Assembly (NCBI GenBank): GCA_038502055.1
Contig: JAXRKN010000042.1
Coordinates: 3,224,001 to 3,288,000, forward strand
Direction of reading: 5' to 3'
Origin: Tanytarsus gracilentus
Lineage: Eukaryota; Arthropoda; Insecta; Diptera; Chironomidae
Length of the DNA stretch: 64,000 nt
Shown here: one piece after another, positions 26,208 to 39,030 of the stretch
Position numbering within the stretch: the stretch's first letter is position 1
Layout of the letters: every line of letters starts with the position of its first letter
Program-made: the position numbers and the translations under genes
Notes under the pieces: generated by a model
What the model was told of the DNA's origin: nothing
Database searches by the model: none
The model's input: the letters and a program-made list of their open reading frames with translations, nothing else

Positions 26208-29200
26208 TCACGTCAGGAGCGTGTCATCGATGTCCTCGTCCTTGCCTGAAGGTGCCAATGCACGATGAAGGACTTTTGTGACGACATCGCTTAGCGAATC
26301 TCTTGCGCCGGGATCTAAAATCTGTAGAACATGTTCATACATCTCCTCGCCATTCTTAAGTCTGAGAATGCTGATGAGAGCAATTTCACTATTTGATTTA
26401 ACATAACCGTTCTTCTCCTTTGTTCCATTGACCAACATGGGAATTAATGCCTTTAAAAATTCAGCAGATGTCTTTTCATTCGTCACCACTTTAGACAGGT
26501 AGATGCAAGTCTTGGGCAGTAGTTGCTTAACTTCATTGCTAACATGATTCATCGATTTTACATAGGCGGAAAGAACCGTTGGTGGAATGGCAATTGTTTC
26601 AGTTAAGCAGTGCTGGATCAGATAGCAAGCACCACGTACTCCATTTGACGCAATATTGATTCTCTCATTTTGTATGCATGCTACGAGTGTCTTGACCACT
26701 TTCGCCTCATATTTGGCATTGAACACAGTCGTGGGTGACTCTTTGAGAATGACAAAAAGAGCTGCCGTTCGACCATGCCTCAGTGAATAATCTTCGCCAA
26801 AGTCCTCGTTGAAAATGTGCGAAACAAAAATTTCTTCTTGCAGCTCGGGCGACATGAATTTTGTTAAAACACCTAAATTTTAAAGTGATTATAGTAAATT
26901 TTAAAAAAATAAGTCGATAAAAGTTACCAAGACATCCAGCGACACCAGAGCGTGTCACGTCCTCAGAATAATTTAGCATCGATGAGAGTGTCGCGTAAAT
27001 TTGTTTCTTCATCAATTCTGACATTTTATCGCCATTTGACGTCATGACAGAGCGAAGTGCCTGCAACATTGTCTCACGCACGAGGGAATCGTCTGAACTT
27101 TTAATGCCATTATGCATTTCAGTAAAGAGGGGATCTGGTTTAGGGTGAATTTTAACGAGCTCTCCCACTGCGATACCAGCCTTCATGCGAACTGTCCTAT
27201 TTGGATCGTTGAGCGCTTTCAAGAATGTAGTTTGAAGTTGTGGCAAAAATTGTTTGAGCATAATTCCAACTTTCATGAGAAGAATTGCGAGAGTCTCGAG
27301 AATTGCCGCCTTAACGCCTGCATTGAAACGATCGCCAAGAATACGAATGAGAGGGCCAGTAATGTGAACGACGGAAGGTTGAAGTGACGATGGACATGTT
27401 AACGCAATTACCTCCCCCAAGCCAATGGCGGCGCTTTCTTTCTCCTCGGGCATTCCATTGAGAATTGCTTCACGAAACACGGGTAGGAGAGGTGAAATTC
27501 CCTTTGGCAAACACAAACCTGGCAATTCGGTGACACCCGGTTCGAGATGTGAAGCGGCTGACTTTACTGCTTCTCTTACGTCCGACACGTGCGCTATTTG
27601 TTGTGAGGAATCGAGTGTTTTCGTTACGGCATTGAGTGCATCCCACGCACGTACGAGAATATCTTTGTCATGTTCAGCGAGCAACATAAGAAGTCCATGC
27701 AAAAGTTGTTGGATGTAGTTTGAGTAATCGCCGGGTGAGTTGAGACACCATGCCGAAAGTAAAGTTGCTGCCGCTCTTCGAGTCTCAATTTTCTTCGATT
27801 TACTCGCTTCCAGCAATGAATCGATTATAATTCTTATGCCTGGATCCTCACTGACAGCTAAAATTATCATTTGACAGTATTCAGTTTCACTATTTTCACT
27901 CGGAGTTCCATGAGCGGTTGCCAGTGCGTCAAGAATTGAGGGAAGAATTTTAGGCAGATACTTTGTTAGACCTTCACCAGCTTGACAGAGAATCGAGAGG
28001 GCTTTTGTGTTGACGGGCGGTGCTGTAAGTTGCGGAACCAAATAAGGTAAAACAACTTTCGATTTAATCGTGATAATTTGTTTTAATCCATCAAGAGTAT
28101 TTTCAGCAATAATTGGGTCCGGATCTGAGAGTCCCTCTAACATCGATGGCAAAATATCGTCAAGTGCCTTATTTCCAACGGCCGAATGAAGTGAATCGAA
28201 AGTTTTTGCTGCCGCTTTTCTCACATCGCTTAGAGGATCACTCAATGCTCTTCTAACAGTCGACACAAGACTATCGACAAAAGTTAGAACCATATCACGC
28301 GATGTTGATGCCATTATCTCCGATAATCCAATACAAACGCCTTGTCTCTGCTTGTCACATTCGGAATCGAGTCCCTTCTCTAAAATCGGTATAATTTCCG
28401 GCAAAACTCGCTCGCCCAATTTTCTCACGAGATCACCGAGAGTTCGTGCTGCAACTTGCCTCTTATCATCGCTAACTTTACTGCCAAGACATCCCAATAA
28501 GAGTGAAAAGAGTGTCGGTAAAATTTCACGTAATGTTCGTGGCGTATTTGTAACAACAACTTTCCATACATGCAATGCCGCCTGTCTAACCATTAAAGAA
28601 ACATCACTTCTGCCCATATAGAGTCCAGCCAACACTCTATTTCTCCTCTCAATACCCAAATGTCTAATGATGGCCTTGTGCGACTGTTCAGTACCAAAAT
28701 TATCATCCTCCGAAGCAGTTTGAGTTGACATTTTACCACTCACACCCGACACTTTATAAAGTAAATCGCCTAACAATTGAACGGAGCTGTATCGAATTCT
28801 CCAATTGTCATCAAATAATCCAGTTTCAAGCTCGGGAAGTAGAAGTGTGATGGCTGATTCTGCATAAAGATTTACAATTCTCTGACCAGCTTTAAGTGCG
28901 GTGTCTCGAACATATTCATTTTCATCTGCGAGAGCCTTCAAAATTGGATTAATAATTTGACCAATGTACACGATAAATTCGTCGTGGAACGCCTGCGGCA
29001 TGTAGATGAACATGAGTATATAACCGTCTTTAACCTGAAAAATTTGTATTAAATTATTTTAGTTTTTTTAAAAATTGATTTATTTACATGAGGCGCAATG
29101 TCTGTTCTTTCGGCTGTCTTGATGATTTCCGGCATAGTTTGATGTAGTTTCTCAACACCCAAGCCAGCAACGACTTCTGCAAGACCTTGTGCAGCACCCG

Positions 29201-32200
29201 ATCTGAAGAATGGAAATTTTAAATGAGTTTATAAAATAGTAAAATTTTAATTACCTATCAACCGGACTAGCCTCAGATGTGAGTGTTTGCATAAGCCATG
29301 GCAATAGATCATCGCCGACAGAATTTTCAGCCATTCCTCTGACCATCGCACCGAGGGCTTTTGCACTCACTGTTCTGACTTCTGGTACGGGATCGAGAAG
29401 AGATGCCTTCAAACCTAAAATAATTTATTTTAAGTGATGATTTAAAATTTAAAGTATTAAATAACTCACCAGGCATTATGTTATCGAGATATGGGGTAAG
29501 ATCCTTTTGATCTGTTAATGAGTACATGTTTCCGATAATTTGTGCTGCCATTTTTCTCGTTTCTGTCGAACGATCCATGAAAGCTCTCTGAACGACGGGC
29601 ATAATTAAAGCCAACGATGGAGCATCGATAAAATGGACGAATTTAGTTTTCAAAAGACGCTGCAAGGATGAACTTGTCTTGTTAGCTGGATCTTCGAGAG
29701 CTTTCAAGAGTACAGGAACAATCGCTTGAATTTCTGGATTTTTAATGACTGATCCAATGACTTTAAGTGCATTTCCACCAGCTTCTTGAACTTTAATATG
29801 AGAATCACCCAAAATTTCCATCAACTTGGGCACGATGCTGGGTAAGCAAGAAGATAACTGTTTCGGTGCACAATGACTCATGGCCGCAAGTAGCTCCGTT
29901 GCCGCAATTTTCGTACGCCATGATTCACTTTCCAAAGCGGCCAAGAGTGATGGTAAAACTAACTTAACACCATGTGCACTCAATTTTCTCATCACAACTT
30001 TCGCCGTCTCATCGGCAGCCTCACGAACATACACGGAAGAATCTCCAAAGCATGTCAGCAAGTGTGGGAGGACGTGAACGATGTAGGGTTCAAAAAGACG
30101 TCCTATAGAGAAAAAAATATATTTAGTTATTTTTTTAATTGTAATTATAAGATAATTAATTACCCAGCGTCGAGCATAGGGTTTCAAAAGCAAACAAAGC
30201 GCCTTCGCGAGCCTTGTAGTTCTTCTTATCTTGAATGTGATTCGTCAATTTTGACATGATATCGAGCTGTTTTAATGTCAATATTCCGAGACCTTTGACG
30301 ATGCCGGCTAATCCATAAGCGGCTCCACGACGTTCACCTATTGAAATAATTATTTAGATCTAATTTAATTTAATTTAAAAAATTATCTTTACCATATTTG
30401 TCGGACTTGACTAATTGATTCATTAACTTTTTGACAATTTGAGGTGCTTGATCTTTGAGGGAGGGAATCAAGTGTGGAATGCAATTAGCTACGGCCTCTT
30501 GAACTTGTTGTGATGGAGTTGATAGAGCCGCTAAAAGTCTTTGTACAATTGGCTCAATTCTCTTATCCTCTTTGTCTAAATGACGCGCCAGCGATCCCAT
30601 GAGAATAACCACTGCGTGTCTAATGTTATCGTATTGTGAAATATTCGGTGCTTTATCGAGAAAATCTTCAAAAACTGGGAGTAATGTGGCCACGCATTCT
30701 TTTCCATGAAGATCTACGACGGCTAAGGAGGCGGCGAGCATTTCCTTATGCACAATTTCCTCTCTATCGCGTAGTCCAGTCGAAACCATAAATTGAATAA
30801 TCATCTCGACAGTCTCGAGATCAAAAAATTGGGCAATTTGGCTGATTGTAATGGCAACTCCACGTCTTGGTGACCACATGTCAATTGCCGGAACAATTTC
30901 TCGATTAAATTGATCGAGAACGGGTGGCACAAGATCTAATTTTTCCTTGTAGATATCGAGTAAGTGATTTAAAACGGATTTTACATCGCCCTGATCTTCT
31001 TTGAGAATTGAAACTAACGAACATGCGGCCGCCTTTTGAATGCAGCTCTCATCGTGAATTATGTCCTTTAAAATTTCCGCACTAAGCACCGGTGGAATTT
31101 CATACCCAAGATTTGTCCACAAAATATCAGTCAACTCTTGAATGTCCATCGATACGTCGTGCTTTGATATCCACAATCTTCTAATTACCAGCAAACCAAG
31201 TTCATTGTCAACCTCAATGTCGGGCAGGACATTCATCATTTTACTCAACGAGCGAATGGCACAATCACGTACAATTTCTTTGCTGCATTCCAACATGCCC
31301 AAAATAAACTTCACTTCTTCTTTGGAAGCTTCCGCCTTATTTTCCTCCCCTGAAATTGCCTCCGAAACATCTAAAAATGCCGACATTGCCAATGATTGAA
31401 TTTGTCCGTCGCACGTGAGAATGAAATTGTAGAGAAATTTAAGCATAGCGAGAGTCGGCAGGAATTTCGGATGGTACTGATCAATTTCGTCGCTCTCAGA
31501 GGTCATTTGTGCGTGTCTCGCAATCGATTCGATGCCAATTGAAAGTTCTTCAGTTGTAATAAAATCAGCATTTAAAGAGTGCCTTAAAAATTGGAAAATT
31601 AGGACAAAACTCGGTGCCGAGAAAATTGAAGCGATTTCAACTTCTTCTTCCTCGTCTTCTTGATCACTCTCCTCATTTGAATTGAGATTAGTGTTGATAA
31701 TATCGCTAACAATTTCGTTCAACTCCAATTTTATCCATTCTTCGGGTAGTTCGCATTTTGGCTTGCAAATTCTGATTGTAGCCAAAGCAAGTTTCTTTCC
31801 CAAACCATCTGAAATTTGGTTACTGCCTAGATGAAGGTACAAATTAGCCATCGGAAGTGCCAAGAGTGGCGATCTAAGTCCCTCTAAGATGACTGGAAGG
31901 AGAGATTTGTAATGAAATGATAAGTGAACTTCACTTCCATCTAGGCAAGCTTCAACTTGAGAAATTGCCTTTTCAAGCGAGTCTTTCATTGCATTCAATT
32001 TAGCTCTAATTGCACTCTCCTTTTCGAGCTGATTTTTTATCGCTTCCTTTTGCTTTGGCGTAAGTTGAATTTCCTTTGATTTTCCCTTTTTCATTTCAAT
32101 TTCTTTTCTCAGCTGAATTTCCTCGAGCTGCTCCTTATGACTATACGCCTTATTTTCTCGCTTTATTTGCGAAGTCTTTTCTTCTTCGTTACTTGGCATG

Positions 32201-34600
32201 ACACTCTTGTCGTAGAGCTCACCTTCAGGCGTTAAATAGGTGAAATAATCGTCTTCGCTCACACTGGCAGATGTGATTTCAGTGAAAAGCTTCATAATGT
32301 TCTCAACGACTGAATTAACAAGTTCTGGCTGCAATCTTGCGATGGTCATTACAGCGTTTTTGTACATACTATTGCACTTGTAGTTGCTGAGAATAATTTC
32401 CTTCAAACTCTCCCAATTTTCAGTCATAAAAGTGTCGCCATTTAAACCATTCGACAGCATCAAATCTTCGACTAGCTCATTGTTGAGCGAGTACACTGCT
32501 TGATGATTGCATGCGAGCATTGCGTGATTTAAAATCAACGGAATATCATCAGATGGTCGCTTGGACGTGCAGATAGACAATAAAATTGCATTGATGTTGT
32601 TTGCCGAAATTGTTCGATCGTTTTCATCACTCGAAATTGTTTCGTCACTTTCAGAAATTATTTTTGACTTTCCCATCAGCTCGGTAAGTTCATTCAAGAG
32701 TTCTTTTGCAAAAATTGTTCCATTTTCGCATTCCATGAGCCTCTCAATAGTCTCAATTCCCTTCTGATGAACTTTAAAATTGTTAGATGTGGCACCCAGC
32801 AAAATACACTTGAACAATCGTGTTGCCGGTCCTTTAAGATCGTCGTAGAAGTTAATCAGCAGTTTTTCGCTCAAAATTAAAATGTTGCACAAACTTTCGC
32901 TGCCGAGTGAGTGCAAAAATTTATCGGACGTGTAAATTTCTTTTTTCATATCGAGAACAATATTCCAGAAAGATGCAATGGAATCGTCTTTAGTCGGTGT
33001 AATCGACAAAATAATGCAAGCAGCTGCGAGACCTTCACAAAGAATTGGAGTCTGATTGACATTTTGTGACGATTTCTCGACGATTTTAATTAAATCTGAT
33101 TTTGAGTCGTTGGTTGAGGCTGTTGCTTGATGAAGACAATTGAGGAACCACTGAAGATAACTGACTTTTACAGCCTGTGATTTATGCTCTAGACCTTTTT
33201 TGAACCACTTGACAATTTTATTGTCGAGTTCACCAACAAACGACATTGACCACAATCCGAACATCTCGAGTCCGTGTGTTAAAACTTTCTCTTGAATTTC
33301 TGCATCGAGAACTTTGATGAAATTTTCACTGATTGATGGCATCATCTTCGCCTTTAAATCACTCTCGACTTTGTTATACGATAGATACCCAGCTCCTTGC
33401 AAAAGACTATTTCGATACTCGGCAACTGTAATTTTTCCCTCCGATCCATTGAGAATGGCGAAAATTTGACTTAACATTGTCTCAATACATTTGGGGCTTG
33501 AACATTTTTGTGCGAGCTCTTTAATGGCGTTCATTGAAAATTTTCTATTATCATCTGTCTTAGAATGGAGATTTTGAATGAGGATTTTAGCAATTTCTAA
33601 TCCCTGCTCATTTATGTCAAAATTAAGTCCTTGAAGAATGTATTCGACGCCCTCGAGGATGGTCTCGGGATTGCGAAGCATCCAGCGTTGAATGGCGGGT
33701 AGAATGTTATTTTTAGCCTCATCTTCAGTCAAAAAATTGAGAAAGGTTCTACTTGCGATATACAAATGACAGTTGAGTTTAGCCTTCACCGTAACCATGC
33801 CTTTGGTGAATTGATTGATGTACGTGGTCCTGTTGGAATCGAAGAAGGAACAATTAGATTCCCTTTCAAGGTGAAATCTGAGCACGGCTGTTAGTAAGAT
33901 GAAGGTATATTGGCTTGCTTCCATAGATGAAAATTTATCGAAATAAAGTTTCAGCAATTCATCGTCTGTCTGCCAATAATCCTTAAGACATTCGTAGGCT
34001 CTATCGAGTACTTTTGAATTGCTGGTCTGAAGTGCGAGCGTATACAGAATCGACTGATATTCCATTAGTTTGGTGAATTCACTTGATTTCTTGTTGCAAT
34101 TGGGCGCAATCGAGGTGGTCCATAACAGTGCACTTAGTGCGGCTACTGACGCTTTTGCAGGTGGCGCATTTACCAATTCCTTTGTGCAGAGTGCCTTAAA
34201 GACCGTATTGAAACATTCGAGCGAGGCATCCGATTGAAGTTTACACATTTCTGCAATCAAATCTCTGACCAGTTCCTGTGACTTTTCATCCTTAAACTTG
34301 ACGAGTGACATTGCGAGAACTTTAGAAATTCCCTTTAAAACTTGTGCATTCAAACCTGATGAGTGAAATAATCATTAATTATTAATTTCGTTCTAATTCT
34401 TCACTCAAATTACCATCGCTCGTTAAGAGTTTCTTTAATTCCTTAAAGAGCTGCTCACGTTCATCGAGTTCGACTGTAAAAATCTTGCTCTGGAACTGCT
34501 TAACAAAGTTATTCAACTAGAAAAGATTTTTTTTTGCAAAATTATGAAAATTTGAAAAGTTTCTTGTTTTTAGTGATTTTACCTCTTCGCTCGATGCCAT
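26208..34600 (-). CDS. Gcn1: Gcn1, ribosome-bound activator of the eIF2-alpha kinase Gcn2
   Basis: Nine exons on the minus strand: 34600-34583, 34516-34414, 34355-30393, 30337-30164, 30102-29470, 29414-29255, 29202-29088, 29034-26928 and 26872-26208. They total 7938 bp, encoding 2645 residues, close to the family length. The start is MASSEELNNF at 34600. HEAT repeats run along the whole protein. A charged segment (KKGKSKEIQLTPKQKEAIKN) and an acidic patch (ESDQEDEEEEVE) lie in the large exon. The eEF3-like region carries GAAYGLAGIVKGLG and is followed by typical Gcn1 sequence (PTLFSLLLGCLGSKVSDDKR). Gcn1 binds stalled or collided ribosomes together with Gcn20 and passes the signal of uncharged tRNA to Gcn2 through its C-terminal RWD-binding region. 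It is divergent from Mic10. Exon 3 alone is 3.96 kb. Every junction preserves frame. Confidence 0.97.
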
Positions 34601-35050
34601 CGTGTCGTGCCTTTAATGACTTTTGATGTTATAAATTGAATCAAATTAATATTTCAGCACTTTGCTGTCTATTTCGCCGTAAATTTTGGTAAAAACTTAT
34701 TTTCCGATTTTTTTTATTTTTTCACCTCGTGTCAATAGAGTTTTAGAGCTCCGCTCTCTTTTTTTTCAGTTGCCAAGAATTCTCTCTTTTGTCCATTCTG
34801 GCATTCCTCGAGATTTAATCTGCTGGGAACAAAATTTTTATAAATAAAAAAATAATTTATATATGTAATCTGCACGCAAAATGTGAGCTACAGAGAAAAA
34901 ATAATAATAACTGAGAACGTTGCGTACCGAACACCCACTTGTTTTTAGGGGGAACAGAATTCAACGAAGACAGAAAATTTTGTTATCGAAGTGAACTTTG
35001 CGAGAAAAAATTCTCTATCGAGAAGAAAAAAATTAATTAATTAGGTAATA
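34601..35050. promoter_or_regulatory. Shared divergent promoter region of Gcn1 and Mic10
   Basis: The two start codons face away from each other, 450 bp apart. The spacer must hold both 5' UTRs and promoters. No TATA box is obvious at a clear position. I assign the role only from gene arrangement. Confidence 0.5.
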
Positions 35051-35466
35051 ATGGCAAATTCAGCTGTATTCAGTGAAGACAAAGTCGGACATAAGATTGA
35101 CCGGTGCTTTTCAGATGTCGTCATTAAAGCTGGTGAGTGGATTAAGTGTTTAAAAGTGATTCTTAATAAATTGCCGAATTATCAAAAAATTACAGGTGTT
35201 GGCGCATCTCTAGGCATTCTAACTTCCCTCGTCTTTTTTAAGCGACGCATGTGGCCAATATACGGAGGTGTCTTCTTCGGTCTTGGCAGTAAGTTTAATA
35301 TTTCTGTTGATTTTATAAGATCCAGCTCCATGTTTCACTTTCGAATCTGTTCCATTTTTAAATTTACAAGTGCTCGAACATGCTCGTGATAATTAAAATA
35401 TATATTTTTATTTTTATCATTTCAGCTGCCTATCAAAATTGTGAAAAATCCCTCAACAGTAATTAA
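35051..35466 (+). CDS. Mic10: Mic10/MINOS1, core subunit of the MICOS crista-junction complex
   Basis: Three exons, 35051-35132, 35196-35288 and 35426-35466, give 216 bp and a 71-residue protein. The sequence MANSAVFSEDKVGHKIDRCF...VVIKAGVGASLGILTSLVFFKRRMWPIYGGVFFGLGTAYQNCEKSL matches the Mic10 pattern. The N-terminal GxKxDRC block is followed by a hairpin of two Gly-rich membrane segments with the positively charged FFKRRMWP turn between them, and then AYxNC. Mic10 oligomerises in the inner mitochondrial membrane and bends it at crista junctions. The length is slightly below that of animal homologues because of a short C-terminus. It is divergent from Gcn1 and convergent with the DNAJC16 gene, with only 372 bp between the stops. 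Confidence 0.95.
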
Positions 35467-35838
35467 GAACCTGCATTAAATTTCATTAATTGGAATGAGC
35501 CCGGCAATGTGCCCCTTAGCGATAGACGAAGATCCATTGAATTGTAGAAAGAATACATCAGTTTAAATACAATTTAATTTATTGAGATCAAATTCTATGG
35601 TTTCCTTTAACATCGTACACAATTTTTCTAGCGTAAATTATTTTTTTAAACTAATCGACTAGGGTATTTTGATGATAACGCACGTGGCAATTGTCCGTTA
35701 AAAATGATGCTAGTATAATTAAATTTTTGGTGTGTGTGGCTATAGAATATTAGAAAATTTATCAAATTATTTCTGAGAAAGTTTTTGAAGCTTATAAAAA
35801 TTTAGAAAAGAGTTGCCTGCAAGTTATATTCTTTGTGT

Positions 35839-38805
35839 TTATTTTGTGGGGAAATCTGGCCAGAAATTGATAAAATAACGATGAGTTGAGCCTTCAAACA
35901 GACGGTCAAGCCAATTGCTCAATCCATCGAGAAGATTTTCTTCTAATAAAATTTTAGCTCCTAAATCATTGTGATCTGAAGATTCGTCGCTTTCGTCATT
36001 CAAAAATGCACCGGTCTCTAAATCATCGTACTCGTAGCTGAGTGTCTTTGTCATTTGCAGCATACGCTAAAATATATAAATTATTAGCTTGAAACTAATT
36101 TAAAAAAATAATTATTATACTCACTCTGGTTCCACGACTGCTTTCCGGATGCTTGGCATGATACATACAAAAGTACTTGCGATGACCGTTGAGTGCTAAA
36201 ACAGTGCCGATACAATTTCGAGGATTAATTTTTAGTTCGCGTGAATCATCGGTGTTCATCAAAGACAATCGAAGAAGCTCCGTATACCATCCCAATGATC
36301 TTTCAGTTAACATGACGGCAAACATTAAAGTTTTATTTTTACGATATGGCCAGATGGCCTTGTGAAAGCCAGGAAGAAGCTTTGGTCGAGATTGTTGATC
36401 AGCAATTAGTACAATAGTTCGACAGCCGGGTTTTAAAAGACGAATGAGTCCATTATACTTTTCAGCACGCAATTCATGGATTCTGAGTTCTGGAATAAAA
36501 GTTGGTTCGCCTGGAAAAATTAGTTAAAATAATAGATTTCAAACTTTAACAATTTACTCACCATCGGGATCGGTCCCTTTAAAGAGATTTTTCTTCCTCA
36601 CATTTTCCTCCTCAATTTTAACTAAATAAGACATGAGATATCCGATGCCGCAAATAAAGAGAATTGTTCCTAAAACACTTGCTGCAGGAAAGATGTGTTC
36701 CTTGCCCAAACTATCGTAGAGGTAATCGATGCTGATGATAATTCTCTTCAACACACGCGACGCTAAACTTTGAGAATGTTCGTCGAAAAGATCCTAAAAG
36801 AGTGTAATTTTTCTCTCATGTTCAAAAGAGCATTTTGTCAAATGTGCTGACACACCGACAGTTGGCTTAGTGGTCTAATGGCATGATTCGCGCTTAGGGT
36901 AAAACCAAGCGAAATTGCGCGAGGCTCCGTGTTCGATTCACGGCTAAGCCCCGGTGATTTTTTTTGCTATTTTTTCTTTTAACATAATGAAAACTTAAAA
37001 TTTTTAAACGATTTAAATTTTTTTTTTAAAAAAATTGACGAGTACAAGCAAAAAAGAGAGGGGCTTAGCCGTGAATCGAACACGGAGCCTCGCGCAAGAT
37101 CGCTATAGAGAGGGTAAATACTCTCTGGGAATTACCCGAAGCGCGAATCATACCATTAGACCACTAAGCCCAAAACATAGTAACAACATCGGGCGGCAAA
37201 AAACAATCTTAAGTATGCGCGAGAAAAATATTAGTACTCACAAAAACTTCCGCTTCAAATGCCAATGCTTCGGTTGATTTCAACAATTTTTGAATTGTCT
37301 CATCAATTTTCTGCTTCGTTTGATTGTAGCTCTCTTCATCATTTTCAACACTTGTCGTCTCCTCAAATTTAGCCTCAGCTATCCACTCGAATTTCACGTG
37401 TCTCGCATCCCTTCTCCATATCACAACGACCTTTAAAATTTTATCATCGCCACCATTGACCGACGATAAGGCATTGATAAATTCTTTTTGTTTCTCCCGA
37501 TAAATGTAGGCAAATTTAACGCGATCACTGTACGATGACTCAATTGCTATGCGTCGAACTATGTGGCGGGCAAAGTCATGAGTTGGCGAGTTTTCAGTTA
37601 TGAGAATTAAGCAAAGGCGCTTCTTCGATCGATGCCATTCCATTGGACAAATACCGTCGAGCATGTTTTGCGAGGAGAGTCGAGGAAGTGCCAGATATTG
37701 ATTGGCCTTGATAATATTTTGGAGTGTCTCGAGTGGAATGTCCGACATTGAAACACTGGCCAATGGTCGAATTGAATCCTCATTGAAGAGTAAAAGCGTG
37801 TCAAGATTGGAATTAATTTTATAGCGTTCAATAATGACTTGCGATTCCTTCTTGAGTGACTGTACGAAGCCAAAATGTACTAAATTCTTAAAATTGAAGG
37901 CAGTCAATAAGTAACGCAAGCGTGGCTGTTGACGAGGCTCAAAAACTAAAGCTCTCACACGATTGTCATGCCAGCCACTCAAAAATGAGTCCAAATTTTC
38001 ATCATTTACGCTCATCACGAGCTTATAGGGTAGCTTTTGCCTGATAAAATCAGCAATTTTCTGAAGTGTAAAGCTATGATCCTTAAAAACATAATTATGC
38101 TCATCGAGCACCATAACAAGTGCTGGCAGTGAACTAATTGAAGATTTTCTCACTAAATGTTGCTCGTGGCCTGCATTAACTGTCGCAAAAACCACTCCAA
38201 CATTCTCAAAGGAATCGATTATTTTCTTAAATGCACTGGCAGCTCGAATGCACGCAAAACACCAGTCAGAATAGAAGAAGAGAATGTGTGGAGTAAATTT
38301 ACTTTTTGGCAGCACATTAGACTCGTAATATTTGGCGGTAATCGAGAGCTTGTGATAGAAATTAATGTCTTGATTTTGGAAAAAGTGCTTGTGTGAGAAA
38401 AACTCATCAAATGGATCCGAACTAAATCTGCCGTATTGCGAATAATCGGGTTTATGTCGCTGAAAATCTTCATTGGTGATTCCATAGAGATCGAATGCTT
38501 TTCGTCGCTCAGGATCCGAGAGAAGCTCATAAGCTAGCTTAATTTCAATGAATTTTGCTTCAGCATCGGGTCGATCGGTTTTATCGGGATGCCTTAAAAA
38601 GGAGTGAATTAAATTTAAAATTTTAACGGCCTTACTTTATTCAAAAAAAATACCATTCTTTAGCCAATTGCTTGTAGGACTTTTTAATATCCTGAAGACT
38701 AGATTTTTTATCAACTCCCAAAATCTTATAGGGGTTATCGAGGCATAGATATCCGTTAATTAACACGAAGAGCACACACAAACGTCCAATAAATTTAAAA
38801 TTCAT
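35839..38805 (-). CDS. DNAJC16-like membrane J-domain/thioredoxin protein
   Basis: Five exons: 38805-38654, 38592-37242, 36793-36562, 36510-36125 and 36066-35839. They sum to 2349 bp, encoding 782 residues. A hydrophobic signal sequence (IGRLCVLFVLINGYLCL) precedes a J domain with the HPD motif at residues 52-54, split by intron 1. A thioredoxin-like domain follows (HILFFYSDWCFACIRAASAF, CxxC = CFAC). A single transmembrane helix (FPAASVLGTILFICGIGYLM) lies near residue 535. The domain order and length fit DNAJC16, an ER-resident co-chaperone implicated in autophagosome size control. Intron 2 (36794-37241) contains two tRNA-Pro genes. Neighbours are Mic10 (convergent) and RpL10 (same strand, upstream). 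Confidence 0.94.
36864..36951 (+). tRNA. tRNA-Pro(AGG) with a 16-bp intron
   Basis: The cloverleaf is complete: acceptor stem GGCTTAG/CTAAGCC with discriminator C, A-box-like TGGTCTAATGG, anticodon stem CGCGC (36889-36893) with GCGCG (36917-36921), and T arm CCGTG-TTCGATT-CACGG. The anticodon AGG is at 36896-36898. One base after the anticodon, at the canonical 37/38 position, 16 bp (36900-36915) must be removed to give a normal 7-base loop and a 72-nt tRNA. A T8-9 run about ten bases downstream serves as the Pol III terminator. The gene lies antisense inside a DNAJC16 intron. Confidence 0.93.
37061..37170 (-). tRNA. tRNA-Pro(CGG) with a 38-bp intron
   Basis: The reverse strand folds into nearly the same body as the neighbouring tRNA-Pro: acceptor GGCTTAG/CTAAGCC, the same anticodon and T stems, and discriminator C at 37061. 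The anticodon CGG is at 37138-37136. A 38-bp insertion (37134-37097) lies at the 37/38 intron position; removing it leaves 72 nt. A run of T on the minus strand (A-rich at 37028-37034 and 37050-37055) can terminate transcription. The two tRNAs converge and are 109 bp apart, forming an inverted repeat. Confidence 0.93.
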
Positions 38806-39030
38806 ACTTTAAGAAACTGTTAAATCATTAGAGACCAATTTTTTCTGTCCTAATTAATTTTTCACTGCTTGTAAAGAAATTTTTTTTCAATCATGTGTAG
38901 AGCAATGCGAGTAGACTTGCGCATTCTACACGGCTGTGAAGAAAGAACAAGACATAAAAACATTTTCGTTTGCCGCCTGAGCAGCGCAAAAAAAGGAGCT
39001 TATTTATTTTCATATGAAGATGGATGCGAT

